From the NCBI RefSeq assembly GCF_003149045.1, contig NZ_QGDU01000004.1, positions 62,001 through 126,000 of the forward strand: 64,000 bases of DNA, given 5' to 3'. Each line of letters starts with the position of its first letter. Position 1 is the stretch's first letter. Below the pieces are notes generated by a model, which had not been told where the DNA came from, did no database searches, and saw nothing but the letters and a program-made list of their open reading frames with translations. Source of the stretch: Fibrobacter sp. UWR4 (lineage in GTDB: Bacteria; Fibrobacterota; Fibrobacteria; Fibrobacterales; Fibrobacteraceae). Below are positions 15,975 through 24,007 of this stretch, piece after piece. The position numbers and the translations under genes were made by a program.

Positions 15975-18824
15975 TTACAGAAGGCTTACGATCTTGGTGA
16001 ACAGGGCGTCTGCCAGGGCGCTGGTTTCCAGTCCTTCGAAGACGTTGAACTGGTTGAACATGATCTTACCCTTGCCGAAAGGATAGAGCTGCAAATCTGC
16101 ACCTGTCTTTACGCTGCCATCCTTCAAAGTCATGGATCGTGCGAACACGGTTGCACCTTCAAGCTCGTTCAGGGAAATGCTGGGCATAATTGCTGCTGCA
16201 TTGTGATCCAACACGGCGGTTTCGCCAAAGACGGATGCCAGTTCAGAACCCTTAGGCAGATAGTGCAGGCTCAGTTCGTTGGCTCCAGTACTCCAGTGGG
16301 ATTCGATCTTGACGTCGAACAGATGACTCTGGTTCATATAGTCAATGTCGTCCTGGGTCATGTCGGAAAGCAGCAAAGTCTTGCCGCCATTTTTGGTCAC
16401 GTCAACAATCTTGTCCAGAATTTCATCGGGCCAGGAACTGAGGTTGGCTGTGAAGATAATCTGTTCAGGACCGGTGAGGGCTGCCAGTGCGTCGCTGGAT
16501 TCTTCGCAGTTATCCAGGAAGCAAACCTTCTTTTCTGCGCTTCTAACATCAGCCTGTTCGATGACGATCAGGTCTTCGGTAGAAGAGTGAATTGCCTTGC
16601 CGTTGTCCAACAGGGTGACTTGAATCTGGTATTTGCCTTCGGCACGCGGTGCCATCATGGTGCAGATGCCCAACTGAGTGAGGCTGGTCTTGCCGGCGGG
16701 TTCTTCCGGTTCCATGACTTGGCTGGAAACTTCCTTGCCCTTTTCGTCAAGAAGCTGGATCTGGACAGTCAGTTCTTCGTAACGCTTGTTGTTCAGAACA
16801 GTCACCTGGAAGCTGACTTCGCCCTGGGGAACGACGACATGATCCAGTTCGCTAATGAGTACGCGGCTGGGAACGGTGATTTCGTTGGCGAAATTTTCAA
16901 AACCCTTGCTTGCACGATTTTCATCGTTGAGGCCGCAGAAGTCAGTGCTGCAGTCTGCCCACTGATCCAGGAAGAAACCTGCAATCTGGGGGTTGCTCTG
17001 GAATGCGGTAATCTGGTCCAACTTGCTCTTGAGTGCAATGCGGTTGGCGTCAGCGACGAAATCGCTATAGCTCTTCCATACGGAGAGGTCGCTATCCACG
17101 AAGGTTTCAATCTGCTTCACGAAACTCTTGATCGCCTTCTGGTTCTTGGAACTGCGAGGACCGGAAATGGTGGTTGCGCTTGCCGGAAGCAAAGTGTGGT
17201 TCTTCAAGGTCACCAGCATCTTGTTGCTGATGTCGCTTGCTACGTTTTCTTCTTCATCCTGGAAAATAGCGTCACCGAAGCCTGCGTCGGGAACGGTCAG
17301 TTCTTCGTTGTCGCGATCAAAGCAGTGTGCCAGGTAATGAGTGTAGCTTGCGTTGGGGTTCATTCTGGGGTTTACGCGGAGCGTTGCATACTGGGAGATG
17401 CGGTCCACGGTCACAGGAAGGAGCTTGCCCGTATCCTTGTGGAAGTTGCCTTCGTTGTCCAGATAAATGGAATTCAGGTTGCTGATGGCCGGGCGGGTCA
17501 TATCTACCGGGCTGATGGCGTTCAGCATCTTGTTGCCGTTCTGCAGCAGGAAGGTTCCGTTTTCGGAACCAAGAACCCATGCGCCGATACAGGGATGGCT
17601 ATGCTGTTCAGCGACGATATCGTTAATGAGTTTCTTTGCGATTTCCAGACCTTGGGGAGTGGATCGCATGGTGTGGATGGGGAATTCCTGGAATACGATC
17701 AGGCCCAGCTTGTCGCAGATGTTCAGTGCTTCTTCGGTAAGAGGTGCGCCGCAGCTGCGGATGGCGTTGAAACCGCGGTCCTTGATAGCCTTCAGGTCCT
17801 TTTCCAGCTTGGGGTTGTTGTAAGTCCACAGGCCACCTTCGCTCCACTGCTGGTTGTAGCTGATACCCTGGATCTTCAAGATCTGGTCGTTCAGGTAGTA
17901 GTCACCCTTGATGCAGTCAAACTTGCGGAAACCGAAGGTGCGGACAACGGGGTAGGCGTATTCAGGGCGCTTGACTTCCTTGCCGTCCTTTTCCTTTCCA
18001 GCCTTGATTTCCAGCTGGAATTCAATAGCGTAGTTGTTCGGATGTTCCGGAGCCCAAAGGAACTTGTCCTTCTTGACGTCCTTCACTTCGAAGACGTAAC
18101 GCTGGGTTGCATTTTCCTTGTCCAGCTTGATGTTGTCGATGAAGTGTTCGTACACTTCGCCTGCAGGATTCTTCATCAGTACGCGGAGACGGGTCACGAA
18201 GCCGCGGGGGTTGTTGAAACTGACTTCGCAGGCGACGCGTTCCTGGTCCAGATCCGGTTCCACATGAACGTGGTCAATGAATGCTGCGGTGCCCATGATC
18301 AGGTCTACGTCACCATAGATGCCGCCAAAGGGGTACTGGTTCCAGGGGAGGCCCACAGGCATTTCGCTGGGGTGTGCATAACGGTCGTCTGCACCTTCCT
18401 TGGATTCGCGGCCAAGGTCGATGCGGCTGTTGGATGCACCCATATTAGCTACGCGGACGCAAAGAATGTTCTCTTCGCCAATCTTCAGAGCCTTCTGGGT
18501 TTCCAGAACGAAGGGAGTGTATGCACCAAAGTGGGTGCCCAGGAGCTTACCGTTCAGCCATACGGTGGCATGGGTTGCGATGCGGTTGAATCGCAGGAAA
18601 ATTCGCTTGGTCACCTGCTTTTCGTCATCAACTGTAAAACGTTTGAAATAGTAAGCGCAGTCCTGAGACATCAGAAGCTTGTCGAAAGCGCGTTCCCAAA
18701 CGTGGGGAACGGAAACGGTTTCGGTTTCTTCAGGGTAAGTTGCATACCAACGGTTGGTGATGCCTGCGTCTTCGGTGTCCCAGATCATCTGCCAATCGCC
18801 ATTAAGGCTCATAATTTTGCTCAT
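15975..18824 (-). CDS. GH2-family-like glycoside hydrolase with altered active site
   Basis: A 949-residue protein without a signal peptide, so probably cytoplasmic. The GH2 layout is visible: sugar-binding jelly roll (FLRFNRIATHATVWLNGKLLGTHFGAYTPFV; PWNQYPFGGIYGDVDL), immunoglobulin-like domain, then a TIM barrel (FGFRKFDCIKGDYYLNDQILKIQGISYNQQ; FNAIRSCGAPLTEEALNICDKLGLIVFQEFP). The acid/base motif is WVLGSEN, with Ser where family members usually have Asn before Glu. Where the nucleophile E-F/Y-G is expected I see VPDAGFGD, lacking Glu. It may be inactive or use another residue. I took ATG 18824 (MSKIMSLNGDWQ) rather than the upstream in-frame ATG at 18986 because AAAGGATT precedes it and family homology begins there. 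The C-terminal 250 residues are additional beta domains. Confidence 0.75.
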   Translation of the reverse strand: MSKIMSLNGDWQMIWDTEDAGITNRWYATYPEETETVSVPHVWERAFDKLLMSQDCAYYFKRFTVDDEKQVTKRIFLRFNRIATHATVWLNGKLLGTHFGAYTPFVLETQKALKIGEENILCVRVANMGASNSRIDLGRESKEGADDRYAHPSEMPVGLPWNQYPFGGIYGDVDLIMGTAAFIDHVHVEPDLDQERVACEVSFNNPRGFVTRLRVLMKNPAGEVYEHFIDNIKLDKENATQRYVFEVKDVKKDKFLWAPEHPNNYAIEFQLEIKAGKEKDGKEVKRPEYAYPVVRTFGFRKFDCIKGDYYLNDQILKIQGISYNQQWSEGGLWTYNNPKLEKDLKAIKDRGFNAIRSCGAPLTEEALNICDKLGLIVFQEFPIHTMRSTPQGLEIAKKLINDIVAEQHSHPCIGAWVLGSENGTFLLQNGNKMLNAISPVDMTRPAISNLNSIYLDNEGNFHKDTGKLLPVTVDRISQYATLRVNPRMNPNASYTHYLAHCFDRDNEELTVPDAGFGDAIFQDEEENVASDISNKMLVTLKNHTLLPASATTISGPRSSKNQKAIKSFVKQIETFVDSDLSVWKSYSDFVADANRIALKSKLDQITAFQSNPQIAGFFLDQWADCSTDFCGLNDENRASKGFENFANEITVPSRVLISELDHVVVPQGEVSFQVTVLNNKRYEELTVQIQLLDEKGKEVSSQVMEPEEPAGKTSLTQLGICTMMAPRAEGKYQIQVTLLDNGKAIHSSTEDLIVIEQADVRSAEKKVCFLDNCEESSDALAALTGPEQIIFTANLSSWPDEILDKIVDVTKNGGKTLLLSDMTQDDIDYMNQSHLFDVKIESHWSTGANELSLHYLPKGSELASVFGETAVLDHNAAAIMPSISLNELEGATVFARSMTLKDGSVKTGADLQLYPFGKGKIMFNQFNVFEGLETSALADALFTKIVSLL

Positions 18825-18990
18825 TAGAGAATCCTTTATAAAATACGGCACAAAGATAGAATTTCGTGAATGATGTGTTTTGGATAGTCGGCAAAAAAAG
18901 GGCGCTTTGGGGGTATAAATGCTCGTAATTGAAAAAAAAACTAGAAAAGGACCTCTTTTTGTCATGAAAAAGAACTTTTTGTTCATTTTC

Positions 18991-18999
18991 TGTGGATAA
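18991..18999 (-). promoter_or_regulatory. Consensus DnaA box
   Basis: TGTGGATAA, the reverse complement of TTATCCACA, in the 243-base gap upstream of rplU. Identical words occur at 32561 and 42417. A single box does not make an origin. Confidence 0.35.
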
Positions 19000-19068
19000 C
19001 CCCCTTTGTTTTTTTGAACAGTATTGCTAAATTTGGGACTCCAATAGCAACCTAAAAAGGATTACAAA

Positions 19069-19554
19069 ATGTATTCTATTGTTGAAACAGGTGGTTTCCA
19101 GTATAAAGTCGAACTCGGCAAGACCTACAAGGTTCCGACTATCGACGCCGCTGTTGGTTCTGAAGTGGAACTGAAGTCCGTTCTTCTTTTCGCAGGAAAA
19201 GAAGTGCAAATCGGCACCCCTGTCCTGAATGATGCTTCCGTCAAGGTCGAAGTTCTCGCCCACGACAAGTACGATACCATTATCGTGTTTAAGAAGAAGC
19301 GTCGTACTCGTTACGAACGTCGTAACGGTCATCGTCAGGGCTACACCGAAGTGCTCGTAACGGAACTCCGCTCCGGCGCAGAATCTGCAGTTGTAGACTC
19401 TCAGGTTATTACTCGCAACCGCGCTCGCGTGGCTGCCCTTGCTAAGCAGAAGGCTCAGAACAAGCCGCTCACTCGCAAGGAAAAGATCGCTCAGGGCCTT
19501 CCGAAGCCGGCTAAGGTTAAGAAGAACTCTCTGCGTAAGGCTAAGGAGGCTTAA
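19069..19554 (+). CDS. rplU: 50S ribosomal protein L21 with C-terminal extension
   Basis: A 161-residue large-subunit protein that binds 23S rRNA near L20. The first 100 residues are standard L21: MYSIVETGGFQYKVELGKTY, then VLAHDKYDTIIVFKKKRRTRYERRNGHRQGYTEV, with the signature KKKRRKxYRRxxGHRQ. About 58 extra residues follow (NRARVAALAKQKAQ ... VKKNSLRKAKEA), rich in Lys and Ala and likely rRNA-contacting. Start ATG 19069 follows AAAAAGGATTACAAA. rpmA starts three bases after the stop, the nearly universal rplU-rpmA pair. Confidence 0.96.
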   Translation: MYSIVETGGFQYKVELGKTYKVPTIDAAVGSEVELKSVLLFAGKEVQIGTPVLNDASVKVEVLAHDKYDTIIVFKKKRRTRYERRNGHRQGYTEVLVTELRSGAESAVVDSQVITRNRARVAALAKQKAQNKPLTRKEKIAQGLPKPAKVKKNSLRKAKEA

Positions 19555-19557
19555 TCC

Positions 19558-19818
19558 ATGGCACATAAGAAAGGTCAAGGTTCTGTTCGTAACGGTCGCG
19601 ACTCTAACGCCAAGTATCTTGGTGTTAAGAAGTATGCTGGTGAAGTTGTCAAGGCTGGCAACATCATCGTCCGTCAGCGTGGCTCTCACTTCCACAACGG
19701 CAAGAACGTCGGCATGGGCAAGGATTTCACCTTGTTCTCCCTCGTTGATGGCGTCGTGAAGTTTGAACGCCTCGATGCAAAGCGTCAGAAGGTCTCTGTC
19801 TACGCTGAAGAAAATTAA
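19558..19818 (+). CDS. rpmA: 50S ribosomal protein L27
   Basis: An 86-residue ribosomal protein whose N-terminus reaches the peptidyl-transferase centre. [29 protein letters not shown] and [23 protein letters not shown] are the standard signatures. The N-terminus begins directly with MAHKKG, so there is no Firmicutes-style cleavable extension. AAGGAGG near the end of rplU provides the ribosome-binding site. An obg gene, often third in this operon, is not adjacent; instead a terminator follows. Confidence 0.97.
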   Translation: MAHKKGQGSVRNGRDSNAKYLGVKKYAGEVVKAGNIIVRQRGSHFHNGKNVGMGKDFTLFSLVDGVVKFERLDAKRQKVSVYAEEN

Positions 19819-19830
19819 GGTGTTGCAAGG

Positions 19831-19987
19831 GAAACCACAAGGTTTCCCCTGGACCCCTTCCTAGATTCAGGGTAGATAAGCTTTAAAGCTTTTTGAAACC
19901 ATCCTTCGGGGTGGTTTCTTTTTTTGTAGCGGGTAAAACCACAAGGTTTCCTTTGGAACCCCTCTTAGATTCGGGTAGAAATGCTTC
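19831..19987 (+). repeat. Duplicated GAAACC/GGTTTC segment after rpmA
   Basis: A unit of about 54 bases starting GAAACCACAAGGTTTC and containing CTAGATTCAGGGTAGA (19831-19884) is repeated with changes at 19935-19987 (AAAACCACAAGGTTTC ... TTAGATTCGGGTAGA). Between them lies the terminator, whose stem also has GAAACCA and TGGTTTC arms. Confidence 0.65.
19895..19926 (+). terminator. Terminator of rplU-rpmA with TTCG tetraloop
   Basis: GAAACCATCC ttcg GGGTGGTTTC forms a ten-pair stem followed by T7. Confidence 0.9.
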
Positions 19988-19997
19988 TGTGAGCAAA

Positions 19998-20030
19998 ATA
20001 AAAGACCTGGTGTGAACCAGGTCTTTTATA
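19998..20030 (-). terminator. Terminator of asd (bidirectional form)
   Basis: AAAGACCTGG/CCAGGTCTTT with a TGTGAA loop; T-runs on both strands. Confidence 0.75.
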
Positions 20031-20104
20031 GCAATGTGACGCCTTCGGCGTCATAGCTCTGTGGCTTGGTCATACGAACATAAATGTTCGTGCGACTCTC
20101 GCCT

Positions 20105-21115
20105 TTAGAGGAGTTCTGCGATCTGAACGGCGTTGAGAGCTGCGCCCTTACGGATCTGGTCACCGGTGAGCCACAGGGTGTTACCGCAATCGTCTGCCAG
20201 GTCCTTACGGATACGGCCAACGTAAACATTGTCATGGCCAGCGCTTTCTAGCGGCATGGGGTAGACGTAGTTCTGCGGATCGTCCTTCAGGGTTACGCCC
20301 GGAGCGTTCTTCAGGGCTTCGCGGATCTGTTCGACGGAAACCGGCTTTTCGGTTTCGAACCAGACGGATTCGGAGTGGGAACGGAGAGAGCTAACGCGCA
20401 CGCAAGTTGCACTGGTGCGAACATCAGAGTGCATGATCTTGCGAGTTTCGTTGTACATCTTCATTTCTTCCTTGGTGTAGTCATTTTCAGTCATCTTGTC
20501 GATCTGCGGAATGACGTTGTATGCCAGCTGGAAGGGGAACTTCTTGATGTGAGTGGTAGTACCGGTTTCAAGAATGTCCTTGTACTGCTGCTGGAGTTCT
20601 TCCATGGCGACAGCACCTGCACCACTTGCGCTCTGGTAGGAGGAAATGTGGATCTTCTTGATGTGGGAAATCTTTTCGATGGGGTTGAGAACGACGACCA
20701 TCATGATGGTGGTGCAGTTCGGGTTTGCGATAATGCCGCAACCGCCGTTTTCTGCCTTATGGAGAGGAATGTCATAAGCGTTCACTTCGGGAACGACCAG
20801 AGGAACATTGTCCATCATGCGGAAGTAGCTGGTGTTGTCCACAACGACAGCGCCGTTTTCAACAGCAATGGGAGCGAATTCCTTGGAAACTGCAGCACCT
20901 GCAGAGGAGAGGACCAGGTCCACACCCTTGAATGCATCGGCGCAAGTCAATTCGACCTTCAGCTTTTCACCCTTGAAGGTGAATTCCTTACCGACGCTAC
21001 GTTCGGAAGCGAGAAGCTTGAGGTTCTGGAGAGGGAAGTTACGCTGTTCCAGGATGGAAAGCAATTCCTGACCTACGGCACCAGTGGCGCCCATGATTGC
21101 TACGTTACGAATCAT
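20105..21115 (-). CDS. asd: Aspartate-semialdehyde dehydrogenase
   Basis: A 336-residue NADPH enzyme that reduces beta-aspartyl phosphate to aspartate semialdehyde, the branch point to lysine/DAP, threonine and methionine. The N-terminal Rossmann motif VAIMGATGAVGQELL, the active-site Cys in IIANPNCTTIMMV, YQSASGAGAVAMEEL and RVSSLRSHSESVWFETEKPVS are all family signatures. The start codon overlaps the stop of the upstream membrane-protein gene (ATGA), suggesting translational coupling with a gene of no known link to amino-acid synthesis. Its product feeds DapA/DapB and then Ddh (2492). Confidence 0.95.
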   Translation of the reverse strand: MIRNVAIMGATGAVGQELLSILEQRNFPLQNLKLLASERSVGKEFTFKGEKLKVELTCADAFKGVDLVLSSAGAAVSKEFAPIAVENGAVVVDNTSYFRMMDNVPLVVPEVNAYDIPLHKAENGGCGIIANPNCTTIMMVVVLNPIEKISHIKKIHISSYQSASGAGAVAMEELQQQYKDILETGTTTHIKKFPFQLAYNVIPQIDKMTENDYTKEEMKMYNETRKIMHSDVRTSATCVRVSSLRSHSESVWFETEKPVSVEQIREALKNAPGVTLKDDPQNYVYPMPLESAGHDNVYVGRIRKDLADDCGNTLWLTGDQIRKGAALNAVQIAELL

Positions 21116-22077
21116 TGTTGATCCTGTTGTTCTTTAGTTTGTGGTTGATAGTTTGTTCTTAAATTCTCAATATTTACCCAGAAACGGTCGATGTAGGCGT
21201 TCATCTGGGCAACTTGTCCCATGGCCTGATTGTACTGGTTCTGCTGCTCTTCCGGGCTTTCCTGAATGGCGTAGTTGTACAGGGAATATGCTGCAAGTCT
21301 TGCACTCTCACTTGCCTGAATCAGTTCGGAATGGGCCTCGCTGGATTCGTGGGGGTGGAAAAGACCTAGCACTTTCTTGTTCAGAGCCACAGCGTTATTG
21401 CTGATTGCCAACGCCTGTCTACCGCGAACTTCGCGTTGCTGTTCGCTGATATTTGCGGAGACCTTTTCAAAACTACGGATGGATTCTGCAATGGCGCGCA
21501 TGCGCCCAATAACGCCCTGGGCTTCCTTAGTGTAGCTGTCCAAACGGGCGAGGGCTGCGCCGTTACTGCCAGCGTCAGTTTTTAACTCGCCGGATCGGCC
21601 GGACTTGCCAACTTTGCTGTTGGGATTGTAGTTCGGGTTGTTGCTGTCCTGGAAGGAGGCTATATAATCCTGGTACTTGGCGTTGAGAGCTTCGATTTCT
21701 GCAGGGGAGTAGTCCTGTGTAGGAATGAACGTGGGACGATCCCAATAGGCAATGCCCCAGAAGCTCACGAACATCAGTCCGGAGAAAATAAAATGACCCA
21801 CCTTTGCGGGGCGGTCGTCGCTCTTGATGGCGTGGATGATGCCTAGGACAAAAAGGCTTGCAAAGGCAAGAAGAAGTCCACCGTCGCAATTGTAGACAAT
21901 GAAGGAGTTCTTCGCGAAATAGAAGATGCAGTCCATTGCAACAATTATGAACGAGAAAATCACTCCCAGAAGTTTCTGGTAGCGAGAATAGGCGGACGCC
22001 GCCTGGAGGATTGCCACGAAGGTGATCCCCAGGGGGAGAACGAACATCAATGCGATATCTGCAATTTGCTGATTCAT
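21112..22077 (-). CDS. Hypothetical membrane protein with coiled-coil region
   Basis: A 321-residue protein of no recognised family. Four hydrophobic segments occupy residues about 8-26, 35-52, 65-84 and 93-110 (MFVLPLGITFVAILQAA ... LIFSGLMFVSFWGIAYW-type sequence). The remainder is soluble and mainly alpha-helical: a Ser/Gly/Asn-rich linker (NNPNYNPNSKVGKSG) then heptad-like stretches (IGRMRAIAESIRSFEKVSANISEQQ; EQQNQYNQAMGQVAQMNAYIDRFW). Its stop overlaps the asd start; ssb lies 22 bases upstream on the same strand, giving an ssb-membrane protein-asd series. Function unknown. Confidence 0.6.
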   Translation of the reverse strand: MNQQIADIALMFVLPLGITFVAILQAASAYSRYQKLLGVIFSFIIVAMDCIFYFAKNSFIVYNCDGGLLLAFASLFVLGIIHAIKSDDRPAKVGHFIFSGLMFVSFWGIAYWDRPTFIPTQDYSPAEIEALNAKYQDYIASFQDSNNPNYNPNSKVGKSGRSGELKTDAGSNGAALARLDSYTKEAQGVIGRMRAIAESIRSFEKVSANISEQQREVRGRQALAISNNAVALNKKVLGLFHPHESSEAHSELIQASESARLAAYSLYNYAIQESPEEQQNQYNQAMGQVAQMNAYIDRFWVNIENLRTNYQPQTKEQQDQQ

Positions 22078-22099
22078 TTACCTTGTGTATGAGTCCGCA

Positions 22100-22570
22100 T
22101 TAGAACGGAAGACCGTCTTCTTCATCCGGCATAGGTGCGTCGTATGCCGGAGCGGAACTCTGCTGGTTGAAGTTGTTGGACTGGCTGTAGCTGTTGCCCG
22201 CCTGGTTGAAGCTGCCACCCTGGCCGCCGTTGGAATTACGGCTGGAAAGAAGCTGGAAAGTATCCAGACTTACTTCGGTGGAATAACGCTTCTGACCGCT
22301 CTGGTCGGTCCAGCTACGGTTGGTGAGGGAACCTTCTACATAAAGGGTGGTACCCTTCTTGACGCCCAGCTGTTCCATAGTGTCGGCGACCTTGCCCCAA
22401 CCAACGATGTTGTGCCAATCGGTCTGTTCCTTCTGTTCGCCGTTGTTATCGCGGTAGCGACGGGAGGTGGCGAGGGAGAAGGATACGCGCTTGCGACCAG
22501 TTGCGCCTGCGCTAATGACAGGATCCTTACCTACGTTGCCAATGAGCATCACTTTATTCAAATAAGCCAT
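22100..22570 (-). CDS. ssb: Single-stranded DNA-binding protein
   Basis: A 156-residue protein that coats single-stranded DNA during replication, recombination and repair. The N-terminal OB fold (MAYLNKVMLIGNVGKDP; TDWHNIVGWGKVADTMEQLGVKKGTTLYVEGSLTNRSW) is followed by a Gly/Asn/Gln/Ser-rich disordered linker and the acidic tip MPDEEDGLPF, which recruits partner proteins. The Leu before Pro-Phe is a small variation of the usual D-D-D-I-P-F tip. No ribosomal S6/S18 genes are adjacent, unlike the common rpsF-ssb-rpsR context. Confidence 0.95.
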   Translation of the reverse strand: MAYLNKVMLIGNVGKDPVISAGATGRKRVSFSLATSRRYRDNNGEQKEQTDWHNIVGWGKVADTMEQLGVKKGTTLYVEGSLTNRSWTDQSGQKRYSTEVSLDTFQLLSSRNSNGGQGGSFNQAGNSYSQSNNFNQQSSAPAYDAPMPDEEDGLPF

Positions 22571-22746
22571 AATTCAATTATCCTATTTTAATTTTTATTA
22601 CTGCACGAAAAATAAAAAAAATGAATGTCATTAAAATGTCAAAAACAATTCAAAAGCGTTTTCTTCCGTATAATTCATGGTTTTGCAAACAATTGTTGCA
22701 TTTTTACCCCGTTAAAATAAAATCATAAACTATTTTTATCCCATAA

Positions 22747-22813
22747 CTTGTAACTAACAACTACCTACTAACAACTACCTACTACCTACTACCTACTTCC
22801 TACTTCCTACTAA
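22747..22813 (+). repeat. Tandem 7-base repeat array ending at the namZ start codon
   Basis: About nine heptamers of the form CTACTAC, CAACTAC and CTACTTC, the last ending two bases before ATG 22816. No purine-rich Shine-Dalgarno sequence is present between the array and the ATG. Similar arrays lie at 53384 and 61482 (plus orientation) and 53306 and 61411 (opposite orientation). Confidence 0.85.
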
Positions 22814-22815
22814 AT

Positions 22816-23913
22816 ATGGTTACACTCGCTCTCTCCAATTTCGAAAAGACTTTTCCTGCCAATCTTCGTGGCAAGCGCCTGGGAGCAGTCCTCCATCCGG
22901 CTTCTGTCTGCGCTGATCTGAGTTACACCCTGGACCTTTTGAAGTCCTATGATGGCAAGTTGTTTAAGTTGTCTGCATTGTTTGGACCCCAGCATGGCAT
23001 CAAGGGACACACCCAGGACAATATGATTGAATGGGAAGGCTACACCGATCCCGAACTCGGTATTCCTGTTTATAGTTTGTATGGTGAACATCGCGAACCT
23101 ACTCCGGAAATGCTTTCCCATGTAGACGCTCTCCTGATGGACTTGCAGGACGTGGGTGCCCGTTACTACACCTTCATCTGGACTCTTTACCTGTGCATGA
23201 AGGCTTGCGAAAAACTGGGTATTCCCGTTGTGGTCGTGGATCGCCCGAACCCCATTAATTGCGTAGATGAAGAAGGTCCGGTTCTAGACCTGAACTACAC
23301 CAGCTTTGTGGGTCTTCACAGCATCCGCACTCGTCATGCAAAGACCATCGGCGAACTGGCCGAACAGTTCAAGGCTGAATGCTTCCCCAAGTGCGAACTT
23401 TACGTGATGCATATGGAAGGCTACGATAAGAAAATGTGGTACGACCAGACTGGTCTTCCCTGGATTTTGCCTAGCCCCAATATGCCTACTTTGGACACAG
23501 CCATTGTTTATCCCGGTATGTGCCTCTTTGAAGCCACTAACGTCAGCGAAGGCCGCGGAACCACCCGTCCCTTCGAAATTTTCGGCGCTCCCTTCATTGA
23601 TGCGGTAAAGCTTTGCAAGTACATGAATGGCCTGAAATTGCCCGGTGTCTACTTCCGCGAAAACTACTTCCAGCCAACATTCCATAAGGGTGCGGGCCAG
23701 ATCTGCGGTGGCGCCCAGATTCACGTTCTGGATCGTGACAAGTTCCGCAGTTTCGACATGGCCATCAAGCTTCTGCAGTACATCTTCAACGAATACCCGA
23801 AGGATTTCGCCTGGAAGCAGCCTCCCTACGAATACGAATTCCATAAGCTGCCTATCGACATTTTGCTGGGTAACGGAACCTTCCGTAAGGAATTTATTGA
23901 GTCTGCGATTTAG
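22816..23913 (+). CDS. namZ: DUF1343 protein, NamZ-like exo-beta-N-acetylmuramidase
   Basis: A 365-residue protein of the DUF1343/GH171 family, whose Bacillus member NamZ removes MurNAc from the non-reducing end of peptidoglycan sugar chains. Family hallmarks are LSALFGPQHGIKG, MDLQDVGARYYTFIWTL, VVVDRPNPI, WILPSPNMPTLDTAIVYPGMCLFEATNVSEGRGTTRPFE and GGAQIHV. No signal peptide or lipobox is visible, so unlike secreted NamZ this one seems cytoplasmic and may act on imported muropeptide fragments. The AmgK-like kinase (62586) and MurU-like enzyme (window start) could use the released MurNAc. The start is fixed by family alignment; the leader is a heptamer repeat without Shine-Dalgarno. Confidence 0.8.
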   Translation: MVTLALSNFEKTFPANLRGKRLGAVLHPASVCADLSYTLDLLKSYDGKLFKLSALFGPQHGIKGHTQDNMIEWEGYTDPELGIPVYSLYGEHREPTPEMLSHVDALLMDLQDVGARYYTFIWTLYLCMKACEKLGIPVVVVDRPNPINCVDEEGPVLDLNYTSFVGLHSIRTRHAKTIGELAEQFKAECFPKCELYVMHMEGYDKKMWYDQTGLPWILPSPNMPTLDTAIVYPGMCLFEATNVSEGRGTTRPFEIFGAPFIDAVKLCKYMNGLKLPGVYFRENYFQPTFHKGAGQICGGAQIHVLDRDKFRSFDMAIKLLQYIFNEYPKDFAWKQPPYEYEFHKLPIDILLGNGTFRKEFIESAI

Positions 23914-23949
23914 TCCTTCGGCTCATTAGAGAAGTTTCTGTAATAATGA

Positions 23950-23990
23950 AAAAGAACACCAGACGAATCTGGTGTTCCTTTTGTTTTTGG
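23950..23990 (+). terminator. Terminator of namZ
   Basis: GAACACCAGA cgaa TCTGGTGTTC, a perfect ten-pair stem, then CTTTTGTTTTT. Confidence 0.88.
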
Positions 23991-24007
23991 TTGGGGTTAG
24001 GAGAGAA

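Noticed and set aside
15807-18827. An open plus-strand frame of about 1,000 codons opposite the GH2-like gene
   Set aside because: The product is compositionally odd and matches no family, whereas the minus-strand frame has clear GH2 motifs and a ribosome-binding site.
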